Positions 54,269-62,694 of a stretch of 64,000 nt of DNA are shown piece after piece (position 1 is the first letter of the stretch; each line of letters starts with the position of its first letter). Source of the DNA: Aquilaria yunnanensis. Taxonomy: Eukaryota; Streptophyta; Magnoliopsida; Malvales; Thymelaeaceae. The notes under the pieces were generated by a model, which was not told where the DNA came from, ran no database searches, and saw nothing but the letters and a program-made list of their open reading frames with translations. The DNA lies in assembly GCA_039654915.1 (NCBI GenBank), contig CM077594.1, positions 106,778,893-106,842,892 on the forward strand, given 5' to 3'. The translations under genes and the position numbers were made by a program.

Positions 54269-54771
54269 AAGGAGTTTGGCTGAACTGTGGACGGATAAAT
54301 TAATAAAAAATTTCAAACTTATCTCTTAAATTGGTAAAATGACAATTTTAGTCCTTTACGTCTCTCAGCCTCTGGATAAGTTCCTGAAGCTTCTGATTTT
54401 GACAATTTTGTCGTTTTCTGTCAATTTGAGCCAAAAACGTCGGCAGGCTCAAAATTTTATGTGACAAACTGCCAAATGCTCCTGGAACTTTCAGAATTTG
54501 TCAATTTTGCCTGAAACTTCTTAATTTTGTCATTTTTACCTCAAACTTTTAAATTTTGTCATTTTTATGGAGTTTTCTTTTTTTCTTTCAAACATACACA
54601 TATACACACATATATCAAATCTTAAAAAAAATATATATATTTTAAACTAATTAAAAAAAATTTAGTAATAATAATAACAATAATAATAATAATACATTTT
54701 TTTATTTAATTTTTTTTATTTAATTTTTTTTTAAAATTATTTTAATGGCCGGACGAAATTGGGTGTCAACA

Positions 54772-54785
54772 GCTGCCCCCCTTTG
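54772..54785 (-). promoter_or_regulatory. Polypurine tract
   Basis: CAAAGGGGGGCAGC on the minus strand, directly before the LTR start TGTTGACA. This is the plus-strand DNA primer site of the element and fixes its orientation. Confidence 0.88.
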
Positions 54786-54877
54786 CATGCTTCATAGGAC
54801 ATGATGTATGCAAAGTTAGTTACCAAATTTCGTCCAGCTTAGCTAGGCATTGAAAACCTTCTCGCCGCCTAAACTCT

Positions 54878-56496
54878 GAGGTTTAAGGAAAGGTCCTTAG
54901 AACCTCTAACGATAGGAAAGGTTCTATCGTTGTAAGATGGACTGAATGATTGATTGTTTGTTTGAGGTTTAAGGAAAGGTCCTTAGAACCTCTAACGATA
55001 GGAAAGGTTCTATCGTTGTAAGATGGACTGAATGATTGATTGTTTGTTTGAGGTTTAAGGAAAGGTCCTTAGAACCTCTAACGATAGGAAAGGTTCTATC
55101 GTTGTAAGATGGACTGAATGATTGATTGTTTGTTTGAGGTTTAAGGAAAGGTCCTTGGAACCTCTAACGATAGGAAAGGTTCTATCGTTGTAAGATGGAC
55201 TGAATGATTGATTGTTTGTTTGAGGTTTAAGGAAAGGTCCTTGGAACCTCTAACGATAGGAAAGGTTCTATCGTTGTAAGATGGACTGAATGATTGATTG
55301 TTTGTTTGAGGTTTAAGGAAAGGTCCTTAGAACCTCTAACGATAGGAAAGGTTCTATCGTTGTAAGATGGACTGAATGATTGATTGTTTGTTTGAGGTTT
55401 AAGGAAAGATCCTTAGAACCTCTAACGATAGGAAAGGTTCTATCATTGTAAGATGGACTGAATGATTGATTGTTTGTTTGAGGTTAAGGAAAGATCCTTA
55501 GAACCTCTAACGATAGGAAAGGTTCTATCGTTGTAAGATGGACTGAATGATTGATTGTTTGTTTGAGGTTTAAGGAAAGGTCCTTAGAACCTCTAACGAT
55601 AGGAAAGGTTCTATCGTTGTAAGATGGACTGAATGATTGATTGTTTGTTTGAGGTTTAAGGAAAGATCCTTAGAACCTCTAACGATAGGAAAGGTTCTAT
55701 CGTTGTAAGATGGACTGAATGATTGATTGTTTGTTTGAGGTTAAGGAAAGATCCTTAGAACCTCTAACGATAGGAAAGGTTCTATCGTTGTAAGATGGAC
55801 TGAATGATTGATTGTTTGTTTGAGGTTTAAGGAAAGGTCCTTAGAACCTCTAACGATAGGAAAGGTTCTATCGTTGTAAGATGGACTGAATGATTGATTG
55901 TTTGTTTGAGGTTTAAGGAAAGGTCCTTAGAACCTCTAACGATAGGAAAGGTTCTATCGTTGTAAGATGGACTGAATGATTGATTGTTTGTTTGAGGTTT
56001 AAGGAAAGGTCCTTGGAACCTCTAACGATAGAAAAGGTTCTATCGTTGTGAGATGGACTGAATGATTGATTGTTTGTTTGAGGTTTAAGGAAAGGTCCTT
56101 GGAACCTCTAACGATAGGAAAGGTTCTATCGTTGTAAGATGGACTGAATGATTGATTGTTTGTTTGAGGTTTAAGGAAAGATCCTTAGAACCTCTAACGA
56201 TAGGAAAGGTTCTATCGTTGTAAGATGGACTGAATGATTGATTGTTTGTTTGAGGTTTAAGGAAAGATCCTTAGAACCTCTAACGATAGGAAAGGTTCTA
56301 TCGTTGTAAGATGGACTGAATGATTGATTGTTTGTTTGAGGTTAAGGAAAGGTCCTTAGAACCTCTAACGATAGGAAAGGTTCTATCGTTGTAAGATGGA
56401 CTGAATGATTGATTGTTTGTTTGAGGTTTAAGGAAAGGTCCTTGGAACCTCTAACGATAGGAAAGGTTCTATCGTTGTAAGATGGACTGAATGATT
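54878..56496. repeat. 86-bp tandem repeat, 19 copies, paired hairpins
   Basis: Unit starts at 54878, 54964, 55050, 55136, 55222 and so on to 56423; most are 86 bp, a few 85. Each unit holds two inverted repeats: GAGGTTTAAGG..CCTTAGAACCTC, and AACGATAG..CTATCGTT with an 8-nt loop, then a spacer with GATGGACTGAATGATTGATT. Differences among copies are few and mostly sit in loops or the bulge (AAGGTCC/AAGATCC, TTAG/TTGG). Lies between the LOG gene and the 3' LTR, in the presumed 3' UTR of the element. Confidence 0.95.
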
Positions 56497-56636
56497 GATG
56501 TCGAGGCAAAGGTTCCATCCTTAAAACCTCGGATTGATTGATTGATGTCGAGGCAAAGGTTCCATCCTTAAAACCTCAAATTGATTGATTGATCTCGAGG
56601 CAAAGGTTCCATCCTTAAAACCCCGGATTGTTTGAT
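56497..56636. repeat. 47-bp tandem repeat, three copies
   Basis: Starts at 56497, 56544 and 56591; unit GATGTCGAGGCAAAGGTTCC then ATCCTTAAAACCTC and GATTGATT. A decayed fourth copy follows. It shares the GATTGATT and GAGG..CCTC features of the 86-bp array and is probably its older relative. Confidence 0.88.
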
Positions 56637-57187
56637 TTTGAGGCTAAAGAGCTTTCCTTAGGACCTCGAGCGAAATTTATATGAAAGCAATTGAAATTGG
56701 AATAATTTTCTTCGAAAGTGTGAATTTTCATAATAGGTGAGTGCAAAAATTTAAACTTCGATAAGATGAGTGAATCTTGATGATGACAATAACACTGACA
56801 AATTATGTAAAGGGAACGGATGTTTGGAATCAATATCCAAGGTTCATCTAATATTTTCTTCAGTAAATATAGATTCCCTTGTGAGATATGTCATCCAAAT
56901 AAGGTTAAAGCTTAACTACCCCAAAATGTTATGCCTAGTAGACCTAATAGGATGCGTCTCAAGAGTAATAAAAATTACTCTTTACTCAGCCATTCCAACC
57001 TAAAGGCATTGTCGCATGGTTTTAATATCAGCATGGACGAAACTATCTTATATATAAAAAAAGAAATTCCCTGAAAAGAAAAACTGAAACGCGAAAGAAA
57101 ATGCTGATAATAAAACTAAAGGACAAGAAAAACGGATCAGATAGCTTCTTTCTTCCACAATACTTCAACAGGGTGAGTAGAGGACCA
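56637..57187. other. LOG 3' flank in the retrotransposon
   Basis: No gene seen; presumed 3' UTR of the element-borne LOG gene. Confidence 0.5.
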
Positions 57188-57817
57188 TTATGGGAGTGAA
57201 CTGGTCGGGAAAGACTGTCGTGTCCAGTCTATCTGAATCATTGCTGGATCTGGTTCAGGAACAAAAGCTTGTATTTTATCTAGCAATTCTTCAGCAGTTG
57301 TTGCGGATATTATGATTCGCCGTGCCACTCTTGATATGAAATTCTTCTGCATAGCATAATCCATAAAAGCTATCAGACCTGTAAAGAAATTGTTAACATT
57401 TAAAAGCCCAATGGGTTTCTTATGCAAATTAAGTTGGGCCATGGAAGCAATTTGAAAGACTTCTCCCAACGTGCCAAAACCACCTGGTAGAGCGATAAAA
57501 GCATCAGCATTTAAAAGCATTTGTAACACACGCTCTTGCAAATTTTTAACCACTAATTCTTCTCCAATCGTGCCCCTAGAAACAAATTTCAAAGGTCCAG
57601 GGATGATGCCCAAAACTTGACTTCCTCCTAAAGATGCTGCTGATGCTACACCTCCCATTAATCCGACACTACCTCCTCCATAAACTAAATGTATTTTTCG
57701 CTCAGCTAATACTCTACCCAAATGGTTGGCTGCCTTTAAATACTCTTCATCTTTTCCAGGAAAAGCCCCAGAAAATACACAAATACTTCGGGATTTACGA
57801 GTTGGGGTTTTCTCCAT
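57188..57817 (-). CDS. LOG-type cytokinin-activating enzyme carried by retrotransposon
   Basis: Cytokinin riboside 5'-monophosphate phosphoribohydrolase: releases active cytokinin bases from their nucleotides, in the cytosol. Intronless, 209 aa from the ATG at 57817; plant LOG proteins are about 210-220 aa and their host genes have several introns. A longer frame starts at 57904 but would run through the TATA box, so I take the inner start. Visible: GGGSVGLMG (47-55), the substrate-contacting Arg96, and PGGFGTLGE (111-119), the PGGxGTxxE signature. Two contacts usual in plant LOGs differ: the Lys after the Arg is Val97, and the first Glu of GTLEE is Gly118. The frame is unbroken. It sits between pol and the 3' LTR of a Tat element, downstream of four zinc-finger ORFs on the same strand. 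Activity is likely but unproven. Confidence 0.88.
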   Translation of the reverse strand: MEKTPTRKSRSICVFSGAFPGKDEEYLKAANHLGRVLAERKIHLVYGGGSVGLMGGVASAASLGGSQVLGIIPGPLKFVSRGTIGEELVVKNLQERVLQMLLNADAFIALPGGFGTLGEVFQIASMAQLNLHKKPIGLLNVNNFFTGLIAFMDYAMQKNFISRVARRIIISATTAEELLDKIQAFVPEPDPAMIQIDWTRQSFPTSSLP

Positions 57818-57849
57818 TCCTATCCTTATCCTTGTGAGAAAAGAGGATA

Positions 57850-57858
57850 TATTTATAG
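57850..57858 (-). promoter_or_regulatory. TATA box of the element-borne LOG gene
   Basis: CTATAAATA within TTCATCTCTATAAATATA, 33-41 bp upstream of the chosen ATG. The same block precedes three of the zinc-finger ORFs. Its closeness to the ATG implies a very short leader. Confidence 0.6.
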
Positions 57859-57892
57859 AGATGAAGAGATAAGGCAATAATTTTATTTTCAA

Positions 57893-58449
57893 GAGTGGAT
57901 ACATTATTGCCAGCTATACACAGTAGTCACGAGTATGACTCTGGTCAGGTATGGGTACACTATCGTTAAAAGAGGAGGAAAATTTTCAAAATAGCTGCTA
58001 GCATGTACAGTAGTCACTACTGTAGCTTACGTCAGGAGTAGGTACGTGATTGTTGGAAGAGAAGGAAAATTTCAAAAGTGGCAGCTATATACAGTAGTCC
58101 GTGTCAGGAGTGGGTACATTATTGCCGAAGGGGAGGAAAATTTCAAAAGCGACAGCTAGCACGTACAGTAATCATAACTATGGCTCATGTCAGGAGTGGA
58201 TACATTATCGCTGAAAGGGGAGGAAAATTTCAAAAGCGACAGCTAGTACGTACAGTAATCGTGACTTTGGTTCACGTCAGGAGTGGATACATTATTACCA
58301 AAAGGGGAGGAAAATTTCAAAAGCGACAGCTAGTACGTACAGTAATCGTGACTTTGGTTCACGTCAGGAGTGGATACATTATTACCAAAAGGGGAGGAAA
58401 ATTTCAAAAGCGACAGCTAGCACGTACAGTAATCGTGACTTTGATCCTC
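57893..58449. repeat. 87-bp tandem repeat upstream of LOG, about seven copies
   Basis: Unit starts near 57893 (shortened), 57944, 58031 (72 bp), 58103, 58189, 58276, 58363. The unit reads GTCAGGAGTGGATACATTAT, then GGGGAGGAAAATTTC, AAAAGCGACAGCTAG and GTACAGTAATCGTGAC. On the gene strand three units carry TGACGT, a bZIP/TGA-factor type core. Single diverged copies occur in each spacer between the upstream ORFs. Because 87 is a multiple of three it creates a repetitive plus-strand frame, which I do not regard as a gene. Confidence 0.9.
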
Positions 58450-58491
58450 GTCTTCCACTGGCTTTGCGTCCAGTAATGGCTTCAATGCTTT

Positions 58492-59040
58492 CTATGAATC
58501 GGTGATTTGCATCTCATCTAGCTTTCTCACAAACTGGCAAACAGGGTCGTTTAGGGTCAGATTCCCAAGACTGTAACGATCTCGTTCTTTTTGGAAAATT
58601 ATCCATAATCCAACAACCTCAAATTGCACTATTCCACAAGAATGCGCTTCAAGAACCTCTCGAATATCTTCTAGAGATTCCTTACGCAAGCCATTCTTAA
58701 TGAATCTTATTCTATCATTACGATTTCTGGTGATCACTCCTGGAGCACGACATTTATTGCCGCAAATCCACCATCCACAATTATGACAAACGCCTAGCCT
58801 CTTTGCTCTTCTTTTTTTGGCATAAGCGCTTTTACCAAAGCCGGGCATACGGGGAAAGAACGCTTCGGGAACTTCACCAGCTGAACGAACCTTAGCTTCA
58901 ATTAGCCACCGCACATTATCAGGAATGCCTTTGTGCATAAATACTCTGAATCGTTCACATCTAGCTTGATAAATCTTTTTAAGAACATTTATTGGGAAGG
59001 AAGGAAAATACTTTCGTAGGGCGGAAAGAGAAGACTCCAT
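58492..59040 (-). CDS. Virus-NABP-like zinc-finger protein, copy D
   Basis: Fourth (most downstream) of four tandem paralogues. 182 aa if started at the ATG matching its relatives; an in-frame ATG five codons earlier (59055) is possible. Middle region: GFGKSAYAKKRRAKRLGVC, a basic patch followed by CHNCGWWICGNKC (C-X2-C-X4-C-X3-C), then IRFIKNGL. This order resembles the cysteine-rich nucleic-acid-binding proteins of carlavirus-like plant viruses (Pfam Carla_C4/Viral_NABP), by eye only. The finger differs most here (Asn and Trp where the others have Lys/Arg). Followed by the 87-bp array and LOG. Confidence 0.72.
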   Translation of the reverse strand: MESSLSALRKYFPSFPINVLKKIYQARCERFRVFMHKGIPDNVRWLIEAKVRSAGEVPEAFFPRMPGFGKSAYAKKRRAKRLGVCHNCGWWICGNKCRAPGVITRNRNDRIRFIKNGLRKESLEDIREVLEAHSCGIVQFEVVGLWIIFQKERDRYSLGNLTLNDPVCQFVRKLDEMQITDS

Positions 59041-59098
59041 TGATGAAGGAGGCAAAGAAAGAAATTAGTGATTGTAGGAAACGAACATAACTAACACA

Positions 59099-59107
59099 TA
59101 TTTATAG
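59099..59107 (-). promoter_or_regulatory. TATA box of copy D
   Basis: CTATAAATA in the context TTTCATCACTATAAATA, about 50 bp before the start codons of copy D. Confidence 0.6.
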
Positions 59108-59256
59108 TGATGAAAGGGATGATGCGTTTATTACACTTACAGAAGCAAGTACATTATTGTCAAAAGAAAAGACAAATGACAGCTTATATGTACAGCAATC
59201 ATGACTGTGGCTCTCATCTTCCACTGATTTATGTCTAGTAACGGCTTCAATGCCTT

Positions 59257-59805
59257 CTATAAGTCGGGGATTTGCTTCCCATCCAGTTTTCTCACAAACT
59301 GGCAAACAGGGTCATTAAAAGTTAGATTTCCAAGACTGTAACGATCCTGTTCTTTACGGAAAGTCCACCATAAATCCATAATTTCCCATTGCACTATTTC
59401 ACAAGAATGTGTTTCAAAAGTTAATAGGATATCATCCAAAGATTCCTTACGCAGGCCATTCTTGATGAATTTTCTTTTATCTTCATGATTTCTGGAGATG
59501 TATCCTAAAAAGCGACATTTAGTATTACAATTCCATCGTCCACATTTATGACAGACACCTAGCCTCTTTGCTCTTCGCTTTTTGGCATAAGCGCTTTTAC
59601 CAAAGCCGGGCATACGGGGAAAGAACGCTTCTGGAACTTCACCAGCTGAACGAACCTTAGCTTCAATTAGCCACCGCACATTGTCAGGAATGCCTTTGTG
59701 CATAAAGACTCTAATCCTTTCACATCTAGCTTGGTAAATCATTTTAAGAACATTTATTGGGATGGAAGGAAAGTATTTTCGCATGGCGGAAAGAGTAGAA
59801 TCCAT
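59257..59805 (-). CDS. Virus-NABP-like zinc-finger protein, copy C
   Basis: 182 aa. N-terminal half is helical-looking and conserved (LRKYFPS-like start, then KGIPDNVRWLIEAKVRSAGE); centre GKSAYAKKRRAKRLGVC with finger CHKCGRWNCNTKC; then FIKNGLRKESLDD and a conserved C-terminus NDPVCQFVRKLDGKQI. Cys spacing C-X2-C-X4-C-X3-C differs from the retroviral CCHC knuckle, so it is not a Gag remnant. No introns, no breaks. By eye about three quarters identical to copy A. Likely nucleic-acid binding and, given the basic patch, possibly nuclear; both inferred. Confidence 0.74.
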   Translation of the reverse strand: MDSTLSAMRKYFPSIPINVLKMIYQARCERIRVFMHKGIPDNVRWLIEAKVRSAGEVPEAFFPRMPGFGKSAYAKKRRAKRLGVCHKCGRWNCNTKCRFLGYISRNHEDKRKFIKNGLRKESLDDILLTFETHSCEIVQWEIMDLWWTFRKEQDRYSLGNLTFNDPVCQFVRKLDGKQIPDL

Positions 59806-59909
59806 TGATAAAAGAAGAATTTGAGAGAAGAGATGAAGAAATCAGTTATTGTAGGAAACTGAGAGTCAGAGAGTATTGCATCCGCTACTTAACCGGAAAG
59901 AAGAACACG

Positions 59910-59918
59910 CATTTATAG
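59910..59918 (-). promoter_or_regulatory. TATA box of copy C
   Basis: CTATAAATG in the context TTTCATCGCTATAAATG, about 105 bp before the ATG at 59805. Confidence 0.58.
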
Positions 59919-60060
59919 CGATGAAAGGATAACGTGTTAATTACGCTTACAGGAACAAGTATATTAAAAGAAAAGACAAATGACAGCTTATATGTACAGG
60001 AATCATGACCGTGGCTCTCATCTTCCCCTGATTTATGTCCAGTAATGGCTTCAATGCCAT

Positions 60061-60609
60061 CTATAAGTCGGGGATTTGCTTCCCATCCAATTTTCTTACA
60101 AACTGACAAACAGGATCGTTTAAAGTCACATTCCCAAGACTGTAACGGTTTCGTTCTTTATGGTAAGTCCTCCATAAACTGATAATTTCACCTTGCACTT
60201 TTCCACAAGAATGCGTTTCAAGAGTCTCTCGGATATCTTCCAGAGATTCCTTACGCAGGCCATTCTTAATGAATTTTCTTTTATCTTCACGATTTATGGA
60301 GATGTATCCTAAAGAGCGACATTTAGTAATACAATTCCATCGCCCACATTTATAACACACGCCTAGTCTCTTTGCTCTTCGCCTTTTGGCATAACGGCTT
60401 TTACCTAAACCGGGCATGCGGGGCATAAATGCATCTGGAACTTCACCCGCCAGACGGACCTTAGCTTCAATTATCCACTGCACATTATCGGGAATGCCTT
60501 TGCGTGTAAAAACTCTGATTCTTTCACATCTAGCAAGGTAGATCTTTTTAAGGACTTTTATTGGAAAGGAAGGAAAGTATTTTCGCAGTGCAGAAAGAGT
60601 AGAATCCAT
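60061..60609 (-). CDS. Virus-NABP-like zinc-finger protein, copy B
   Basis: 182 aa, same layout as its neighbours: basic patch SRYAKRRRAKRLGVC, finger CYKCGRWNCITKC, then FIKNGLRKESLED and NDPVCQFVRKLDGKQI. All four finger cysteines kept and the frame is intact. Spacer to copy C is about 255 bp and holds one diverged copy of the 87-bp module and the TATA block. Function not known; family assignment as for copy C. Confidence 0.74.
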   Translation of the reverse strand: MDSTLSALRKYFPSFPIKVLKKIYLARCERIRVFTRKGIPDNVQWIIEAKVRLAGEVPDAFMPRMPGLGKSRYAKRRRAKRLGVCYKCGRWNCITKCRSLGYISINREDKRKFIKNGLRKESLEDIRETLETHSCGKVQGEIISLWRTYHKERNRYSLGNVTLNDPVCQFVRKLDGKQIPDL

Positions 60610-60688
60610 TGATGAGAGAAGAATTTGAGAGAAGAGGGAAATGAATCCGTTATTGAAGGAAACTTAGATAACCGACTGGAAGAACATG

Positions 60689-60697
60689 CATTTATAG
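60689..60697 (-). promoter_or_regulatory. TATA box of copy B
   Basis: CTATAAATG in the context TTTCATCGCTATAAATG, about 80 bp before the ATG at 60609. Confidence 0.58.
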
Positions 60698-60855
60698 CGA
60701 TGAAATGGATAACGTGTCGATTACACTTACGGGAGCAAATACATTATTAAAAGAAAAATGGAAAATTTTAAATATGATAAATTGTATGTACAGTGATTGT
60801 GACTGTGGCTCACATCTTCCACTGGTTTTACGTCCAGTAACGGGATTAATGGCTT

Positions 60856-61404
60856 CTATGAGTCGAGGATTTGCTTCCCATCCAGTTTTCTTACAAGCTG
60901 ACAAATAGGGTCGTTTAATGTCAGATTCCCGGGACTGTATCGTTCTCGTTCTTCATGAAAAATGCTCCATAAATCGAGAAGTTCACGTTGCACGGATCCA
61001 CAAGAATGCGTCTCAAGAGTCAATTGGAGATCATCCAATGAGTCCTTACTCAGGCCATTCTTAATGAATCGTATTTTATCTTCTCGATTATCAGAGATCA
61101 TCCCTAAAGAACGACATTTAGTATTACAGGTCCAGCGTCCGCATTTATGACAGACGCCTAGTCTCCTCGCTCTTCGTTTTTTGGCATAAGAGCTTTTGCC
61201 TACACCAGGCATGTGAGACACAAATGCCTCTGGGATTTCACCTGCTAGACGAACCTTAGCTTCAATTAACCACCGCACATCTTCAGGGATTCCTTTATGC
61301 ATCAGAGCTCTTAATCGTTCACAGCGAACTTGGTAGATCTTTTTGAGGATGTTCATTGGGAGAGAAGGAAAATATTTTCGCAAGGCAGAAAAAGTAGGAT
61401 CCAT
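60856..61404 (-). CDS. Virus-NABP-like zinc-finger protein, copy A
   Basis: 182 aa, first of the four in the direction of transcription, about 1.29 kb after the end of pol. Basic patch GKSSYAKKRRARRLGVC, finger CHKCGRWTCNTKC, then IRFIKNGLSKDSLDD and NDPICQLVRKLDGKQI. Upstream DNA (61405-61520) resembles the other spacers, including CCGCTTAACCGG, but the TATA block is degraded (AAAATAAAG at about 61530). Intact despite clear divergence from its sisters, which suggests the protein has been kept by selection. Confidence 0.74.
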   Translation of the reverse strand: MDPTFSALRKYFPSLPMNILKKIYQVRCERLRALMHKGIPEDVRWLIEAKVRLAGEIPEAFVSHMPGVGKSSYAKKRRARRLGVCHKCGRWTCNTKCRSLGMISDNREDKIRFIKNGLSKDSLDDLQLTLETHSCGSVQRELLDLWSIFHEERERYSPGNLTLNDPICQLVRKLDGKQILDS

Positions 61405-62694
61405 TTTCTAGGAGAAAGTAAAAGAAAGGAGGGAGGAAATGATCAGTTATTATGGGCAACTGAGAGAACCGACTTGAGAGTCACGGAGTACCGTATCCGC
61501 CGCTTAACCGGAAAAGTGAATCCTACTTTATTTTGATGTGATAGATATTCCATCCAGCTGACGTCGATTCAGTCCTTGATTATTGAATCCATTGTCCGCT
61601 TTTGACGAATTTTCAACGACAATATTTCTTGATGTCTGCCTTATCTTTGACGATAGCTATCACTCATCTTGGATGCTGCTAAGCTGGCATCAATTCTGTT
61701 CTTTTAGGTGTAGCCTCAATTGCCAGGCTTTTGACGATATTGTATGCTTTATCCTTGGATTCCTGATGGGGCTGGGTCCAGCGTATTAGCTATGCGTCCA
61801 ATTAGTAAGAGCTGATGTCATTAAGATCTCAGCTTATACTGCTGCAATCATGCTGCGGACATGCTTTTCATTTGATCCCTGTTATGTAAAAGCCATGCAT
61901 GCATGATGTGAAATGCATGAATGCAAGGCATGTGTAATTGATGTTTTTTTTTTGAATCTAGCTCTTCATGTCTTTGCTTTACTTTACTGGATCTTCTTTG
62001 TGATTTCCTTCTCGGACTATTATTGAATCTCTTTATGCTTTCCAGCTGTTGTCCATTGTCTCAAAAGCCCAACTCTGTTCAAAAATCCTCTTTCCTTGCC
62101 TTATTTTTGAATTTTGACCTCAATTTTCTTTAATGCCCGCCTCATATTTTATGCTTCTCTGGATAATTGTCCCTGTTGAAATATTCGTGAGCATGATTCT
62201 TTCCTGCTGACATAGACATGTTAAGACTTCTGAAATGATCATTCAGGCTACCACCAAGGCTATCTCCCAAAGATTTGTTACTCCTTCTTCTTTGTTAGCC
62301 TATGTTCTGTGCTGCTCGCAAAGCAGGACCTCAATCTTACCTGTTTTAATTCACAAAGCTTATCAAAGTAATCTACGGTCTTTGTTTTTTTTCTAAGTTT
62401 TAATTATTACTATTCTTCCTTCAAAAGTCACAATTTATTGCACACTTAAGGCTAGTAGGAATGTGAGATTTGAAGGAAAAGAACTGGATAGAAGCGACTT
62501 TAGCATTTTGAACGTGAGAATCTAAGGTAAGTTAAAGAGAATTGGCTTTTATTTATGGGTAAAAGAATATGAAAATCTTAGGTACAGATAGATAATGAAA
62601 GTGTAAGGGAAGAAAGCTCTCTTTGACAACTTTGATCAAATAAACTTTGGTAACCCTGTATCCACTTCTCCCCTTCTGTTCGAAAATTTCTTCA
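61405..62694. other. Spacer between pol and the accessory cassette
   Basis: About 1.29 kb without a supported gene. The left end is leader-like sequence shared with the spacers between the zinc-finger ORFs. The remainder has only short chance frames. Confidence 0.55.

Larger units (their letters stand above)
51777..54771 (-). mobile_element. 3' LTR of the Tat-type retrotransposon
   Basis: 2,995 bp. Plus-strand start TGTGGCAACG, end GGTGTCAACA; on the minus strand it opens TGTTGACACCCAATTTCGTC. It is bordered on the internal side by a polypurine tract, which makes it the 3' LTR of a minus-strand element. The adjacent 5 bp CTGTG (51772-51776) would be the target duplication, testable only with the other end. 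Homologous to the solo LTR at 2076-5441 at both ends, but with different tandem repeats in the middle and a longer GC island. Confidence 0.93.

Noticed and set aside
54878..56496. CRISPR-like appearance of the 86-bp array
   Set aside because: No distinct repeat/spacer alternation; units are contiguous and nearly identical, and the context is a plant retrotransposon.
57818..57904. Upstream in-frame ATG adding 29 residues to the LOG protein
   Set aside because: The extension is hydrophobic, lacks LOG similarity and contains the TATA block shared with the other cassette genes; the start at 57817 gives the usual family length.
58078..58476. 132-codon plus-strand frame with a repeated 29-residue unit (SGYIITKRGGKFQKRQL-like)
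   Set aside because: It is the 87-bp tandem repeat read in frame (87 is divisible by three); it is antisense to the cassette and ends with the array.
59102..60904. Short minus-strand frames (59102-59305, 59885-60109, 60692-60904) that share WEANPRLI and overlap the 3' ends of the zinc-finger ORFs
   Set aside because: They lie in another frame of strongly similar duplicated DNA and lose similarity past the gene ends; the main-frame stop codons are conserved, so a frameshifted extension is not needed to explain them.
58492..61404. Gag CCHC knuckle as the explanation of the zinc-finger ORFs
   Set aside because: The spacing is C-X2-C-X4-C-X3-C with no His, the ORFs lie downstream of integrase, and they are tandemly repeated; none of this fits Gag.
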